Source: Geoglobus ahangari | GTDB taxonomy: Archaea; Halobacteriota; Archaeoglobi; Archaeoglobales; Archaeoglobaceae | Direction of reading: 5' to 3' | DNA: 64,000 bases | Assembly (NCBI RefSeq): GCF_001006045.1 | Contig: NZ_CP011267.1 | Location: 620,001 to 684,000, forward strand | In this document: piece by piece, positions 26,240-35,249 of the stretch | How the letters are laid out: every line of letters starts with the position of its first letter | How positions within the stretch are numbered: position 1 is the stretch's first letter | Position numbers and translations under genes: made by a program | Notes under the pieces: model-generated | Database searches by the model: none | The model's input: only the letters and a program-made list of their open reading frames with translations | What the model was told of the DNA's origin: nothing

Positions 26240-26746
26240 ATGATCGTAACGCTCGTGGTTGAGCTCGAGGACAAGCCCGGACAGCTTCTGAAGGTCATAG
26301 AGCCGATATCCAAAATGGGAGGAAACATCATAAGCGTCGTCCACGACAGGCACAAGACCACGCCGATGAAGAGAATCCCCGTTGAGTTTGTTGTGGACAT
26401 AGACTCAGAGAAACTCCTTCAGCTTGTTGAGAGGATAAGGGATGCGGGAATCCACATCAGGAGCTACAATGAGGTCAGGCTGCTCGCGACAGCAAGCTTC
26501 CTGCTCATCGGCCACATAATCCACACAGATTTGAGCGACACCGTGAACAGGATTGACGAGACCGGGTTTGCTGAGGTGGTCGAGCTCCACATAACCATGC
26601 CGAAGCTCAACGAGCCCTCGACAGCTCTCATCACGATCTCCGCAAAAGGAAAGGATGAGCTGAGGAAGGCTGTCGGGATTCTGAGGGAGGTCTGCGAGAA
26701 AAAGGACATTCTCGTCATAGAGCCGCTGAACGAGGATCTGCTATGA
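26240..26746 (+). CDS. ACT-domain amino-acid-binding regulator
   Basis: 168 residues. Two ACT-like halves: residues 1-75 (VTLVVELEDKPGQLLKVIEPISKMGGNIISVVHDR) and about 80-165. It corresponds to COG2061-type proteins found next to homoserine dehydrogenase. It probably binds threonine or a related amino acid and gives feedback control to the enzyme encoded next, which here lacks its own ACT domain. It overlaps hom by 4 nt. Confidence 0.87.
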   Translation: MIVTLVVELEDKPGQLLKVIEPISKMGGNIISVVHDRHKTTPMKRIPVEFVVDIDSEKLLQLVERIRDAGIHIRSYNEVRLLATASFLLIGHIIHTDLSDTVNRIDETGFAEVVELHITMPKLNEPSTALITISAKGKDELRKAVGILREVCEKKDILVIEPLNEDLL

Positions 26747-27741
26747 TAAGGATAGCAATTTTCGGGTTCGGCACGGTTGGGATGGGGGTTGCTGAGACTC
26801 TCGAGCTCAAGCGACCCCAGATTGAGAGAGAGGTTGGAGAGTACAGGATCGTGGCAGTAGCAGACTCAAGGAGCTCCATTTACGGCGATTTTGATGTTCT
26901 GGATGCGATAAGGGAGAAGAGCGAGAGAGGAAGGCTGCCCAGAGATGTGAGAGCGGAGGAGCTCTTCGACGCCGTGGACTTCGACCTTCTGATCGACACA
27001 ACCCCCACGAACGTCTTCACCGGAGAGCCGGGGCTGGGCAACATCAAAGAGGCGATAAGGAGGGGAATTGACGTCATAACCTCGAACAAGGGCCCGCTCG
27101 TGGTTGCTTTCAGGGAGATCATGGAGATGGCGGAGAGGCATGGGGTGAAAGTCGGCTACGAGGCGACTGTGGGCGGAGCGATGCCGGTGATAAAGCTGGT
27201 GAGGAAGGATCTCGCAGGAAACAGGGTGAAGAGGGTTAGGGGGATACTGAACGGAACGACCAACTACATCCTCTCGAGGATGGAGAAGGAGAGGATGCCA
27301 TACTCTCAGATTCTGAGCGAGGCTCAGGAGCTGGGGATTGCGGAAGCTGACCCGAGCTACGACGTGAAGGGCATTGATGTCGGGGCGAAGCTCGTGATTC
27401 TGGCCAACTCGGTCTTCGGAATGGACGCGAGGTTCGAGGACGTCAGGATAATGGGCATAGAGGGGATCACCCCTGAAGCCTTCGAGGTGGCCGGTGAGAG
27501 GGGGTACACGATAAGGCTGATCGCAGAGGCAGACGAGAACGGAAAGCTCGAGGTATCCCCACGCCTCGTCAAGCTCACCCATCCGCTGGCGATCTACGGA
27601 ACGCTGAACGCCCTGCTGGTTGAGACTGATCTGGCCGGCGAGGTCTTCGTCATCGGCAGAGGTGCCGGGAGGAGCGAGACGGCGAGCGCCATAATATCGG
27701 ACTTCGTTGATATCTATGGAGGGGGAAGTAGCGGTAACTAA
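26743..27741 (+). CDS. hom: Homoserine dehydrogenase
   Basis: 332 residues, the short form without a C-terminal ACT domain. NAD(P)-binding GFGTVGMGVAE at the N-terminus, SNKGPLVV, the catalytic-region VGYEATVGGAMPVI and the family signature ILNGTTNYILSRM, then GIAEADPSYDVKGIDVGAKLVIL. Reduces aspartate semialdehyde to homoserine for threonine and methionine. The ACT protein encoded upstream probably replaces the missing regulatory domain. Confidence 0.95.
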   Translation: MIRIAIFGFGTVGMGVAETLELKRPQIEREVGEYRIVAVADSRSSIYGDFDVLDAIREKSERGRLPRDVRAEELFDAVDFDLLIDTTPTNVFTGEPGLGNIKEAIRRGIDVITSNKGPLVVAFREIMEMAERHGVKVGYEATVGGAMPVIKLVRKDLAGNRVKRVRGILNGTTNYILSRMEKERMPYSQILSEAQELGIAEADPSYDVKGIDVGAKLVILANSVFGMDARFEDVRIMGIEGITPEAFEVAGERGYTIRLIAEADENGKLEVSPRLVKLTHPLAIYGTLNALLVETDLAGEVFVIGRGAGRSETASAIISDFVDIYGGGSSGN

Positions 27742-28456
27742 GTTCCTGATTGGCCTTCTGTTTCTCTTATGGGCCAGCAGGATGGATCTGAGGAGCAGGA
27801 TCATTCCCAACAGAGTGTGGAAGCTCATGTTTCTCGCGCTTCTTCCCTTCACCTTGGCTGAGCTCCTGCTCTTTCCCCACTCGACCCTCGAACTTTACCT
27901 CGCCCTGTTTCAGGCCGTGTTCGTGATATCACTCGCGTTCATCTTCTACTACCTCGGCCTCTACGGTGGGGCTGATGCCAAGGCGCTGATGGTTCTCGCG
28001 CTCACGTTCCCCTTCTACCCTTCCTTCCCACCCTTTCCGATCCTCATGAGGGGCTTCTCGTTCGCCTTCTCAACCCTCGCGAATGCGGTCATATTCGCCC
28101 CTTTATTCGCGGCCTACTTCTTCCTCACAAACCTCCTGCGGGAGGGGGTGTCGGAGTTCAGGAGATCCAAGCTCTACTTCTTCATCGGCAGGAGGGTTGA
28201 CGCCTCCTCCATCCCCCCTCACCACTCCCTCCTCGAGTATGTTGACGAGAGGGGCGGCATCGTCAGGCTTAAGAGGGGCGTTGAGCCCGACAGCAAGATG
28301 CTGGAAAGGCTGAAAAAGGCGAAGAAGGGGGGAAAGGTCGAGAGGGTCTGGGTGACCCCCCAGATACCCTTCATAGTCTTCATGACTCTTGGCTATGCGA
28401 TGGCCTTCCTCCTCGGCGACGTGCTGAGCTACGCGGTAACCCTCCTCTTACCTTAA
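27716..28456 (+). CDS. A24-family prepilin/preflagellin peptidase
   Basis: 246 residues, about six membrane helices. The two catalytic aspartates are seen in SRMDLRSRIIPN and GLYGGADAKALM, the paired D...GxGD-like motifs of type IV prepilin peptidases (FlaK/EppA class). A soluble basic insert at about 150-210 interrupts the membrane part. ATG 27716 is inside the end of hom (26-nt overlap). Whether the substrates are archaellins, pilins or sugar-binding proteins cannot be told here; none is encoded nearby. Confidence 0.82.
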   Translation: MEGEVAVTKFLIGLLFLLWASRMDLRSRIIPNRVWKLMFLALLPFTLAELLLFPHSTLELYLALFQAVFVISLAFIFYYLGLYGGADAKALMVLALTFPFYPSFPPFPILMRGFSFAFSTLANAVIFAPLFAAYFFLTNLLREGVSEFRRSKLYFFIGRRVDASSIPPHHSLLEYVDERGGIVRLKRGVEPDSKMLERLKKAKKGGKVERVWVTPQIPFIVFMTLGYAMAFLLGDVLSYAVTLLLP

Positions 28457-29395
28457 ACCGAAAACGCTCTCCCTGCTGAAGTCAAAGAACGTCTCCTCCA
28501 CCTCATCCATTCTCAGCCTCATCCTCTTGGAACCATCCACCTCCCCTACAACCTCAGCCTCAAGTCCTCTCTCCCTGAACACCTCGAGAACCTCCTCTTC
28601 ATTGCGCGTCGTCACAGCAAAACCGCAGGCAGGGTACGTTTTGAGCCACTGCACCAGACCAACTCCTTTCGGCCTCGGAACTCTGTTCACGTCCATCCAC
28701 CCTCCTGCCCCGCTTGTTTCGAGCAGCATAGCCACCGTGCCTGCAATGCCGGCGTTGCTCAGATCCTTTCCCGCACTCAGGATGCCCCTCTCAGCCAGCT
28801 CCACCATCGACTCGAACTGGGAGATAAGCTGATCCGGGTCTTTGTTCGTGGAGTCGAAGTTGTGGACAAGCTTCTCATGCGGCCTTCCGTCCGTGTCCAC
28901 GGCAATGATTATCCTGTCCCCCGGCTTGGCAGTGGACGATCTGATCACCCTCCCCCTGCTCGCTATCCCGACCATCGCCACATCTATGGTGTTTGTGGGG
29001 CTGTCGGGGTGGATGTGCCCCTTGACCATCCTAACCCTGAAGAGCCTGAGGGCGTCCTCCATTCCCCTCTTCATCTCTTCAAGCTCCTCAGCGCTCCTTG
29101 CAGAGATGACGTTGACCGCCATCAAAGGCCTCGCACCCATCGCGTAAACATCGTGAGCGTTAACGAGGATTGAGACAAAGCCTCCCCAGTAGAGGTCTGC
29201 TTCAAGAACCCTGTGCCAAACACCGTCAGAGGTCAGAACGATCTCACAGTCCTGAAGGCTGTGAAAGCCCGCATCCTCACCGAAAAACTCTCCGACAAGA
29301 TCTCTGAAGATTCCGGCGTACCTCTTCCTCGTCAGGCCGGGATAGCTTTTGAGCTCGGCAACAATGCCTATCAGGTCGGTTTCATCATCTGCCAT
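28448..29395 (-). CDS. AIR-synthase-like protein, methanogenesis marker 2 type
   Basis: 315 residues. PurM/ThiL/SelD superfamily: LTSDGVWHRVLEADLYWGGFVSILVNAHDVYAMGARPLMAVNV, then KGHIHPDSP and LSAGKDLSNAGIAGTVAMLLE. It matches the COG2144/TIGR03267 group (methanogenesis marker protein 2), an ATP-dependent enzyme of unknown product conserved in methanogens and relatives. I use ATG 29395 with GAGGT upstream. Its 3' end overlaps the peptidase gene by 9 nt, tail to tail. Confidence 0.82.
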   Translation of the reverse strand: MADDETDLIGIVAELKSYPGLTRKRYAGIFRDLVGEFFGEDAGFHSLQDCEIVLTSDGVWHRVLEADLYWGGFVSILVNAHDVYAMGARPLMAVNVISARSAEELEEMKRGMEDALRLFRVRMVKGHIHPDSPTNTIDVAMVGIASRGRVIRSSTAKPGDRIIIAVDTDGRPHEKLVHNFDSTNKDPDQLISQFESMVELAERGILSAGKDLSNAGIAGTVAMLLETSGAGGWMDVNRVPRPKGVGLVQWLKTYPACGFAVTTRNEEEVLEVFRERGLEAEVVGEVDGSKRMRLRMDEVEETFFDFSRESVFGLR

Positions 29396-29441
29396 CAAAA
29401 CCTCTCTCCCCTTTTATTCAAATAGAGTTTTCGGGCTCTCC

Positions 29442-29672
29442 ATGAAGTACAGGGTCGAGTTTGACGCGAGAAGGTGCGGTGGTGCCGGAGAGTGCATAGA
29501 TGTCTGCGACAAGGGAGTGTGGGAGTGGAAGATGGTGGAGTTCGAGTTCTTCGGCAGGAGGTTCAGGAGACCGATGCCCTTTCCGACGCATCAGGAGAAG
29601 TGCGTTGGCTGCAAGAAGTGCGAGAGGATCTGCCCGACTGGCTGCATAAGTGTGGTGAAGGCGGAGGCGTAA
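29442..29672 (+). CDS. 4Fe-4S ferredoxin-like protein
   Basis: 76 residues. The N-terminal cluster CGGAGECIDVC and the C-terminal CVGCKKCERICPTGC give two likely cluster sites. A 25-residue aromatic and basic segment (VWEWKMVEFEFFGRRFRRP) lies between them and is longer than in classical 2[4Fe-4S] ferredoxins. ATG 29442 follows a TATA-like TTTTATTCAAATA at about 29413-29425. It is divergent from the MMP2-like gene. Redox partner unknown. Confidence 0.85.
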   Translation: MKYRVEFDARRCGGAGECIDVCDKGVWEWKMVEFEFFGRRFRRPMPFPTHQEKCVGCKKCERICPTGCISVVKAEA

Positions 29673-29703
29673 CTCTTTTTACCTTCCTTTCCACCCCATC
29701 TCG

Positions 29704-30348
29704 ATGAGGTTCGTTTTCCTCGAAGCATCGCTTGAGACAATCCCTCCCGAGATCGCAGACCACGAGGTTGTGAGGAGGGATGCCAAGAGGAGGGGGAAGA
29801 GACCGGAGGAGATCCTTCTGGACGACTCTAAACATCACAGGGCAATGGAGGGCCTTGAGAACAGGGAGAAGAGGGGAAGGCCCGACATAGTCCACCAGTG
29901 CCTGCTCGCCCTCCTCGACTCCTCCCTCGAGGACTTTGAGGTTTACGTCCACACGGTGGCTGGGAAGGTGATACGCGTTAATAGAAAAACGAGGCTGCCG
30001 AGGAACTACAACAGGTTTGTTGGCCTCATGGAGGATCTGTTCAGGAAGGGGAAGATCTCGGCGGGAGGAGATGTGCTGCTGGAGATTGTGGATGTGGGGA
30101 TTGATGAGCTGATCTCACGAAACGCCGTGGTAATGCACGAGGGGTATGACGTCAGGCCACTGCTCGAAGCTGCAGGGAGTGAGGGTCTCGTGGTCTGCAT
30201 AGGTGCATTCCCCCACGGGGATTTTGACGACGAGCTCTGGAGAATTTTTGAGGAGAAAGGCGTCAGGTTCGCCGGGTTTGGTGATAGGCCAAGAACAAGC
30301 CTTTACGTCACGTATAAAACGGTCTGCATTCTCGAGGGATTCAGTTAG
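29704..30348 (+). CDS. nep1: Nep1/Emg1 16S rRNA pseudouridine N1-methyltransferase
   Basis: 214 residues. SPOUT-class methyltransferase of small-subunit ribosome assembly. Recognisable are the N-terminal VFLEASLETIP, HHRAMEGLENREKRGRPDIVHQCLLALLDS, RLPRNYNRFVGLMEDLF and the C-terminal SAM knot GAFPHGDFDDELWRIF...LYVTYKTVCILE. Its substrate in archaea is the pseudouridine of helix 35 of 16S rRNA. It stands alone after a T-rich gap that ends the ferredoxin transcript. Confidence 0.93.
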   Translation: MRFVFLEASLETIPPEIADHEVVRRDAKRRGKRPEEILLDDSKHHRAMEGLENREKRGRPDIVHQCLLALLDSSLEDFEVYVHTVAGKVIRVNRKTRLPRNYNRFVGLMEDLFRKGKISAGGDVLLEIVDVGIDELISRNAVVMHEGYDVRPLLEAAGSEGLVVCIGAFPHGDFDDELWRIFEEKGVRFAGFGDRPRTSLYVTYKTVCILEGFS

Positions 30349-30378
30349 CTTTTTATTTCACCCGAACAAGGTTCCTTC

Positions 30379-30843
30379 ATGAGGTTCATCGCCTTCTCGG
30401 ACTCGCACGACAATGTTCAGGCGATAAGGGATCTGCTGCAGGAGATCAGCAGGGAGAAGGTGGACTTTTACGTTCACGCTGGCGACGTGATCTCGCCTTT
30501 CGCTTTAAAGGAGTTTCTGGAGCTCGACAGCCTTTACCTCGCGTTCGGCAACAACGATGGTGACAGGCAGAAGCTGATGGAGATAGCTGTGTCCAAGGGC
30601 TGGGTGTTTGGGGACGTGCTGAGGGTTGAAGGCATAGCAGTTTACCACGGCACGAGTCAGGAGGTGCTCAGGGCTTTGAGCAGCAGGTTCGAGCTTGTCG
30701 TGTGCGGGCACACCCACAGGGCTGAGGTCAGAAAAGAGGGGAGGGCAAGGCTGCTCAACCCCGGGGAGGTGTGCGGGTACCTGACAGGCAGGAGAACATA
30801 CGCGATCTACGAGGATGGTGAGATCAGTATTGTGGAGTTCTGA
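30379..30843 (+). CDS. Calcineurin-like phosphodiesterase (YfcE/MJ0936 type)
   Basis: 154 residues with all five metallophosphoesterase motifs: FSDSHDN, HAGDVIS, GNNDGD, CGHTHR and the histidine in YHGTS. MJ0936-like enzymes hydrolyse phosphodiesters with Mn or Ni. The cellular substrate is not known; cyclic dinucleotides or 2',3'-cyclic nucleotides are possibilities only. Single gene between nep1 and sufC. Confidence 0.88.
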   Translation: MRFIAFSDSHDNVQAIRDLLQEISREKVDFYVHAGDVISPFALKEFLELDSLYLAFGNNDGDRQKLMEIAVSKGWVFGDVLRVEGIAVYHGTSQEVLRALSSRFELVVCGHTHRAEVRKEGRARLLNPGEVCGYLTGRRTYAIYEDGEISIVEF

Positions 30844-30896
30844 CACAACTCCACTGGTTTTTAATCGCCGTTAACCGAGTTAGGAGTGTGGTGAGT

Positions 30897-31676
30897 ATGG
30901 AGGAGGACATGCTGAGGGTTGTGAACCTTGGAGTGAGGGTCGCTGGCAAGAAGGTGCTGGAGAACATCAACCTGTACATCAAGAGGGGCGAAACCCTCGC
31001 CCTGTTCGGCCCGAACGGGAGCGGGAAGAGCACGCTGATGAACACACTCATCGGCAACCCGAACTATCAGGTTTACGACGGCAGGATAATCTTCAAGGGG
31101 GTTGACATAACCGACAAGGACGCGGACTTCAGGGCAAACCTCGGGATGGGGATAGCCTTTCAGACACCTCCGGCAATAAGCGGGGTGAAGCTGATAGACG
31201 TGCTCAGGAAAATCGCGGAGAAGCGTGGCGTTCCGGAGGAGAAGATCTACGAGTACGCGGAGTTCCTGAACATGACCGACTTTCTCGGCAGAGAGATAAA
31301 CAAGGGCTTCTCGGGTGGAGAGGTGAAGAGGAGCGAGCTCTTGCAGCTGCTCGTCATGAACCCGGACTTCGTCATGCTCGACGAGCCGGACAGCGGAGTG
31401 GACATCGAAAACGTGGCTCTGGTGGGCGAGGCGATAAGCAAGCTTCTTGAGAGGGACAGGTCGAAGGAGGAGAGGAGGAAGTCGGGGGTCATAATCACCC
31501 ACACAGGCAACATTCTGGATTACGTGGATGCAGACTACGGAGTTATCCTCTACAAGGGCAGGCTGGCCTGCATCGGGAATCCGTACGAGATTTTGGAGGA
31601 TGTTAGGAAATATGGTTATGAGGGGTGTGTTAAGAAATGCCTGAGAGAATTCCAGAATTTGAATCAGAGGAAGTGA
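30897..31676 (+). CDS. sufC: SufC (SmsC) Fe-S assembly ATPase
   Basis: About 259 residues. ABC ATPase with Walker A GPNGSGKST, Q-loop AFQTPPAISG, signature SGGEVKRSE and Walker B VMLDEPDSGVD. Works with SufB as the minimal archaeal SUF/SMS scaffold. The start is between GTG 30888 and ATG 30897; TTTTTAATC at about 30856-30864 is the likely TATA box. It overlaps sufB by 40 nt, so the two products are tightly coupled. Confidence 0.93.
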   Translation: MEEDMLRVVNLGVRVAGKKVLENINLYIKRGETLALFGPNGSGKSTLMNTLIGNPNYQVYDGRIIFKGVDITDKDADFRANLGMGIAFQTPPAISGVKLIDVLRKIAEKRGVPEEKIYEYAEFLNMTDFLGREINKGFSGGEVKRSELLQLLVMNPDFVMLDEPDSGVDIENVALVGEAISKLLERDRSKEERRKSGVIITHTGNILDYVDADYGVILYKGRLACIGNPYEILEDVRKYGYEGCVKKCLREFQNLNQRK

Positions 31677-32749
31677 GGAAAAGGCTCGAGAGCGTCGGCA
31701 TAGAGCTGGACGAGAGCAGGAGGAGCGCGACTTTCGTTCAGGTTGATCAGGACGCTGTTGCTGCCGAGAGCTTCTACGAGGGCGTAGAGGTGATGAGCAT
31801 AAAGCAGGCCCTCGAGAAGTACGACTGGCTTCAGGACTACTTCTGGAAGGCCGTGAAGAAGGAGCAGGACGACTACACGAGGGAAGCGGACTCTCCGGAC
31901 GTGAACGGGTACTTCATCAGGGCAAAGAAGGGAGCGAAGGTTCAGTTTCCGGTCGAGGCCTGCCTGTATCTGAGAACTCAAGGCCACAGGCAGAGGGTTC
32001 ACAACATAATCATCGCTGAGGAGGGGAGTGAGCTCAACATAATCTCCGGCTGCACATCCCATCCCGGCGTCGCGGCGGGCATGCACATCGGAATATCAGA
32101 GTTCTTCGTGAAGAGGGATGCGAAGCTCACCTTCACCATGATCCACAGCTGGGAGAGCGACATAGAGGTCAGACCGAGGAGCGCTGCGATAGTGGAGGAC
32201 AACGGCGTCTTCATCAGCAACTATGTCCTCATGAACCCCGTCAAGCTCGTGCAGATGTATCCCACGGCTCACCTGAACGGTAAGAACTCCCGCGCGGTTT
32301 TCAGCAGCATAATCGTCGGGCTCGAGGGGAGCAACGTGGATGTCGGCAGCAGGGCGATCCTCAACGGCGAGAACAGCAGTGCTGAGATAGTGTCGAGGAC
32401 TATAAGCAGGGGTGGAAGGATAGTCGCGAGGGGACATCTTGTCGGCAACGCGCCTGAAGTCAAGGGGCACCTGGAGTGCAGGGGGCTGATGCTCTCCGAC
32501 AACGGGAGCATAATCGCCGTTCCTGAGCTTGAGGCCAACTACCCCAACGTGGACCTCAGCCACGAGGCCGCGATAGGGAAGATAGCGGAGGAGGAGATAT
32601 TCTACCTCATGGCGAGGGGCTTCTCGAGGGATGAGGCCACGGCGGCGATCATAAGGGGTTTCCTCGACCTCGAAATAAAGGGCATCCCGGATGTCCTGAA
32701 GGCGGAGATAGATAAGGCTATAAGCTTAGTTGAAAAGGACCTGTTATGA
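31637..32749 (+). CDS. sufB: SufB (SmsB) Fe-S scaffold protein
   Basis: 370 residues, shorter than bacterial SufB (about 480). The right-handed beta-helix core is seen (ISGCTSHPGVAAGMHIGISEFFVKR, then GHLECRGLMLSDNGSIIAVPELEANYPNVDLSHEAAIGKI), including the conserved Cys-Ile-like and Glu/His residues near the C-terminus. With SufC alone it forms the SmsCB minimal system; no sufD, sufS or sufE is nearby, so cysteine desulfurase may be absent or distant. It overlaps the metalloprotease gene by 4 nt. Confidence 0.93.
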   Translation: MPERIPEFESEEVRKRLESVGIELDESRRSATFVQVDQDAVAAESFYEGVEVMSIKQALEKYDWLQDYFWKAVKKEQDDYTREADSPDVNGYFIRAKKGAKVQFPVEACLYLRTQGHRQRVHNIIIAEEGSELNIISGCTSHPGVAAGMHIGISEFFVKRDAKLTFTMIHSWESDIEVRPRSAAIVEDNGVFISNYVLMNPVKLVQMYPTAHLNGKNSRAVFSSIIVGLEGSNVDVGSRAILNGENSSAEIVSRTISRGGRIVARGHLVGNAPEVKGHLECRGLMLSDNGSIIAVPELEANYPNVDLSHEAAIGKIAEEEIFYLMARGFSRDEATAAIIRGFLDLEIKGIPDVLKAEIDKAISLVEKDLL

Positions 32750-33792
32750 GGAAGTGGCTTGCAGTTTTTTTCCTCCTGATCCTTGTCATCTCGCTGTCGG
32801 GCTGCACTTTCCTCGACGGGGACAGGGAGATAAAGCAGGCCTACGAGGATGCCCTCAAGACGTTCAACGAGTTCAGAGGTACGGATCTGAACCCGCCTCT
32901 CGAGGTGGTTGACACCAAGTGGGTGGTGGAGAGGTGGGGCAGCTACCAGCCAAAGGAGGAGCTTTTCTACAAGGCCATGCTTTTGCTTCCAGCAAACTAC
33001 ACGTTTGAGAAGGCGAAGGAGCACGATCTGGCGAGCTTCGTGGCGTTCACTTGGGAGGGTAAGATCTACGTGGTCAGGGACAACTACGACCCAAAGACCT
33101 TCAAGAGGACGATCTACCACGAACTCGAACATTTGTATCAGGAGAGGTTCAACATAACCTCCGATGGCACGTTCGATGGTGAGAAGGCCAAGGCATCAAC
33201 GATAGAGGGAGATGCGAAGCTGATCTCCAGAATCATCGCGGGTGAGAGTTACGAGAAGGAGAGGCAGAGCGAGGTGAGCGAAGAGAACGCCTACTTCCTT
33301 CTGGGCTACGCCCCCTACCTTTACGGCTTCAACCTCGCCATAGAGGTCTACAACAGAACTGGTGACACCAAGGAGATGCTTGAGAACCCTCCGGTGAGCA
33401 TGGAGCAGGTCATGCACCCGGAGAAGTACTTCGCCCACGAGGGCTTCGAGCAGGTCAGCCTGAACGTTCCGGGAGACAAGAACAGGCTCGGAGAGCTCTT
33501 CCTGTTCTTCTTCCTTGCGGCACACGTGGATGACGTCATAGCGAGGGTTGCGGCGGAGGGCTGGAACGGAGATGCCTATGTTCTGAACGAGACGGGGTGG
33601 GCGTGGAAGATCGCCTTCGACAGCGAGAAGGATGCAAACGAGTTCACCTACGCCTGCATAAACATGCTCGACAAGCTCGGCGGTAAAGAGGACGGCTATT
33701 ACGTGCTCGAGGGGAAGTACCTTCCGCAAAAAATAAAGGTTGTGAGGGAAGGGAATACTGTAATGCTCATTTCCCACTTTCTGGAGGTATGA
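32746..33792 (+). CDS. Secreted HEXXH metalloprotease-like lipoprotein
   Basis: 348 residues. Lipoprotein signal with Cys20 in ISLSGC. A zinc motif HELEH (125-129) is followed 25 residues later by Glu154 in STIEGDAKL, the arrangement of gluzincins. The C-terminal part has no recognised domain. It lies between sufB and serS with 4-nt overlaps on both sides, an odd place for an exported protease. The substrate is unknown. Confidence 0.8.
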   Translation: MRKWLAVFFLLILVISLSGCTFLDGDREIKQAYEDALKTFNEFRGTDLNPPLEVVDTKWVVERWGSYQPKEELFYKAMLLLPANYTFEKAKEHDLASFVAFTWEGKIYVVRDNYDPKTFKRTIYHELEHLYQERFNITSDGTFDGEKAKASTIEGDAKLISRIIAGESYEKERQSEVSEENAYFLLGYAPYLYGFNLAIEVYNRTGDTKEMLENPPVSMEQVMHPEKYFAHEGFEQVSLNVPGDKNRLGELFLFFFLAAHVDDVIARVAAEGWNGDAYVLNETGWAWKIAFDSEKDANEFTYACINMLDKLGGKEDGYYVLEGKYLPQKIKVVREGNTVMLISHFLEV

Positions 33793-33794
33793 AG

Positions 33795-35150
33795 ATGTGG
33801 AGCATCCTTAAGGCATTGAGGGAGAACCCGGAGATTCTCATAGAGTCCCAGAGGAGGAGAGGGGAGGACGTTGAAGTGGTTTACAGAGCCATAGAGCTTG
33901 ACAAAAGGTGGAGGGAGGAGCTTTTCAAGCTCAACCAGCTCAGGAGAGAGAGAAATCAGCTTTCCGAGATGGTGAAGAAGGCCAAGGGTGAGGAGAAGAG
34001 GAAGCTGATAGAAAAGGCCAAGGAGATCTCGGAGATGGTCAAGAAGGGGGAGGAGGAGCTCAGGAAGCTTGAGGAGGAGCTGAACTCAACCCTCCTCTCC
34101 ATCCCGAACATAATTCACGAGAGCGTGCCTGTCGGTAAGGATGACAGCGAGAACGTCCCGATCAGGTTCTGGGGGAAGGCGAGGGTTTACAAGGAGCACC
34201 TCGAGTCTTTTCTGGAGCAGAGTGAGGGCAAGGCGAGTTACGAGGTAATTGACAGGCCGGTTATAGGCCACGCAGATGCCGTTGAGAAGTTCGGGTGGGC
34301 CGACATCGAGAGGGCTGCAAAGGTCGCGGGATCGAGGTTCTACTACCTGCTCGACGACCTCGTGTGGCTGGACTTTGCCTTAGCAATGTACGCACTCGAT
34401 TTCCTGAAAAAGAAGGGCTTCACGATTCTCTCCCCCCCGTACATGATGAACTCGAGGGCCTATTCTGGAGTTACCGCCTTCAGCGACTTTGAGGAGGTTC
34501 TCTACAAGATAGAGGACGAGGATCTCTACCTGATCGCAACCTCCGAGCATCCAATAGCCGGAATGCACATGAACGAGACGCTTGGGGAGGATGAGCTCCC
34601 ATTGCTCTATGCTGGCGTCTCCCCATGCTTCAGGAAGGAGGCAGGAGCACATGGAAAAGATACGAAGGGCATATTCAGGGTTCACCAGTTCAACAAGGTG
34701 GAGCAGTTCATCTACTGCCTGCCCGAGGAGAGCTGGGACTGGCATGAAAGACTTATAGCCAACGTGGAGGAGCTGTGGCAGGGCCTCGGCATTCCGTACA
34801 GGATCGTGAACATCTGCACGGGAGATCTGGGGATTGTCGCAGCCAAGAAGTACGACCTCGAGGCCTGGATGCCGGCTCAGGGCAGATACAGAGAGATGGT
34901 GTCGTGCTCCAACTGCACCGACTGGCAGAGCTACAGGCTGAACATAAGATATGCGGAGAAGAGGGGAATGCCGTCGAAGGGCTTCGTCCACACTCTGAAC
35001 TCAACAGCAATAGCAACGACCAGAGCGATAACGGCCATAATCGAGAACTTCCAGCTCGAAGATGGCAGGGTGGAGATTCCCAGGGTGCTCAGAAGGTATT
35101 TAGAGCCGATAGAGAGCGCGCCCAAGGAGTACATCGAGCCGAGAAAGTAA
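33795..35150 (+). CDS. serS: Seryl-tRNA synthetase, common (bacterial/eukaryal-like) type
   Basis: About 451 residues. An N-terminal tRNA-binding coiled coil spans about 30-105 (RRERNQLSEMVKKAKGEEKRKL). The class II core has motif 2 PCFRKEAGAHGKDTKG and motif 3 NSTAIATTRAITAIIENFQ. I start at ATG 33795 because GGAGGT ends 6 nt before it; ATG 33789 touches that site. It is the common SerRS, not the rare methanogen type. Confidence 0.95.
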   Translation: MWSILKALRENPEILIESQRRRGEDVEVVYRAIELDKRWREELFKLNQLRRERNQLSEMVKKAKGEEKRKLIEKAKEISEMVKKGEEELRKLEEELNSTLLSIPNIIHESVPVGKDDSENVPIRFWGKARVYKEHLESFLEQSEGKASYEVIDRPVIGHADAVEKFGWADIERAAKVAGSRFYYLLDDLVWLDFALAMYALDFLKKKGFTILSPPYMMNSRAYSGVTAFSDFEEVLYKIEDEDLYLIATSEHPIAGMHMNETLGEDELPLLYAGVSPCFRKEAGAHGKDTKGIFRVHQFNKVEQFIYCLPEESWDWHERLIANVEELWQGLGIPYRIVNICTGDLGIVAAKKYDLEAWMPAQGRYREMVSCSNCTDWQSYRLNIRYAEKRGMPSKGFVHTLNSTAIATTRAITAIIENFQLEDGRVEIPRVLRRYLEPIESAPKEYIEPRK

Positions 35151-35155
35151 CATTC

Positions 35156-35163
35156 TTTTTTTT
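35156..35163 (+). terminator. Oligo-T terminator after serS
   Basis: Eight consecutive T residues begin 6 nt after the serS stop; archaeal RNA polymerase ends transcripts at such runs. It closes the sufC-sufB-lipoprotein-serS unit. Confidence 0.6.
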
Positions 35164-35249
35164 CTGGTAACATCTCTTTTACAAACCGCACGGCTCTGCC
35201 CCACAGAGCTTCTTCCGGGTATATATAGCATGAGCCACCAGTCTTTAAC

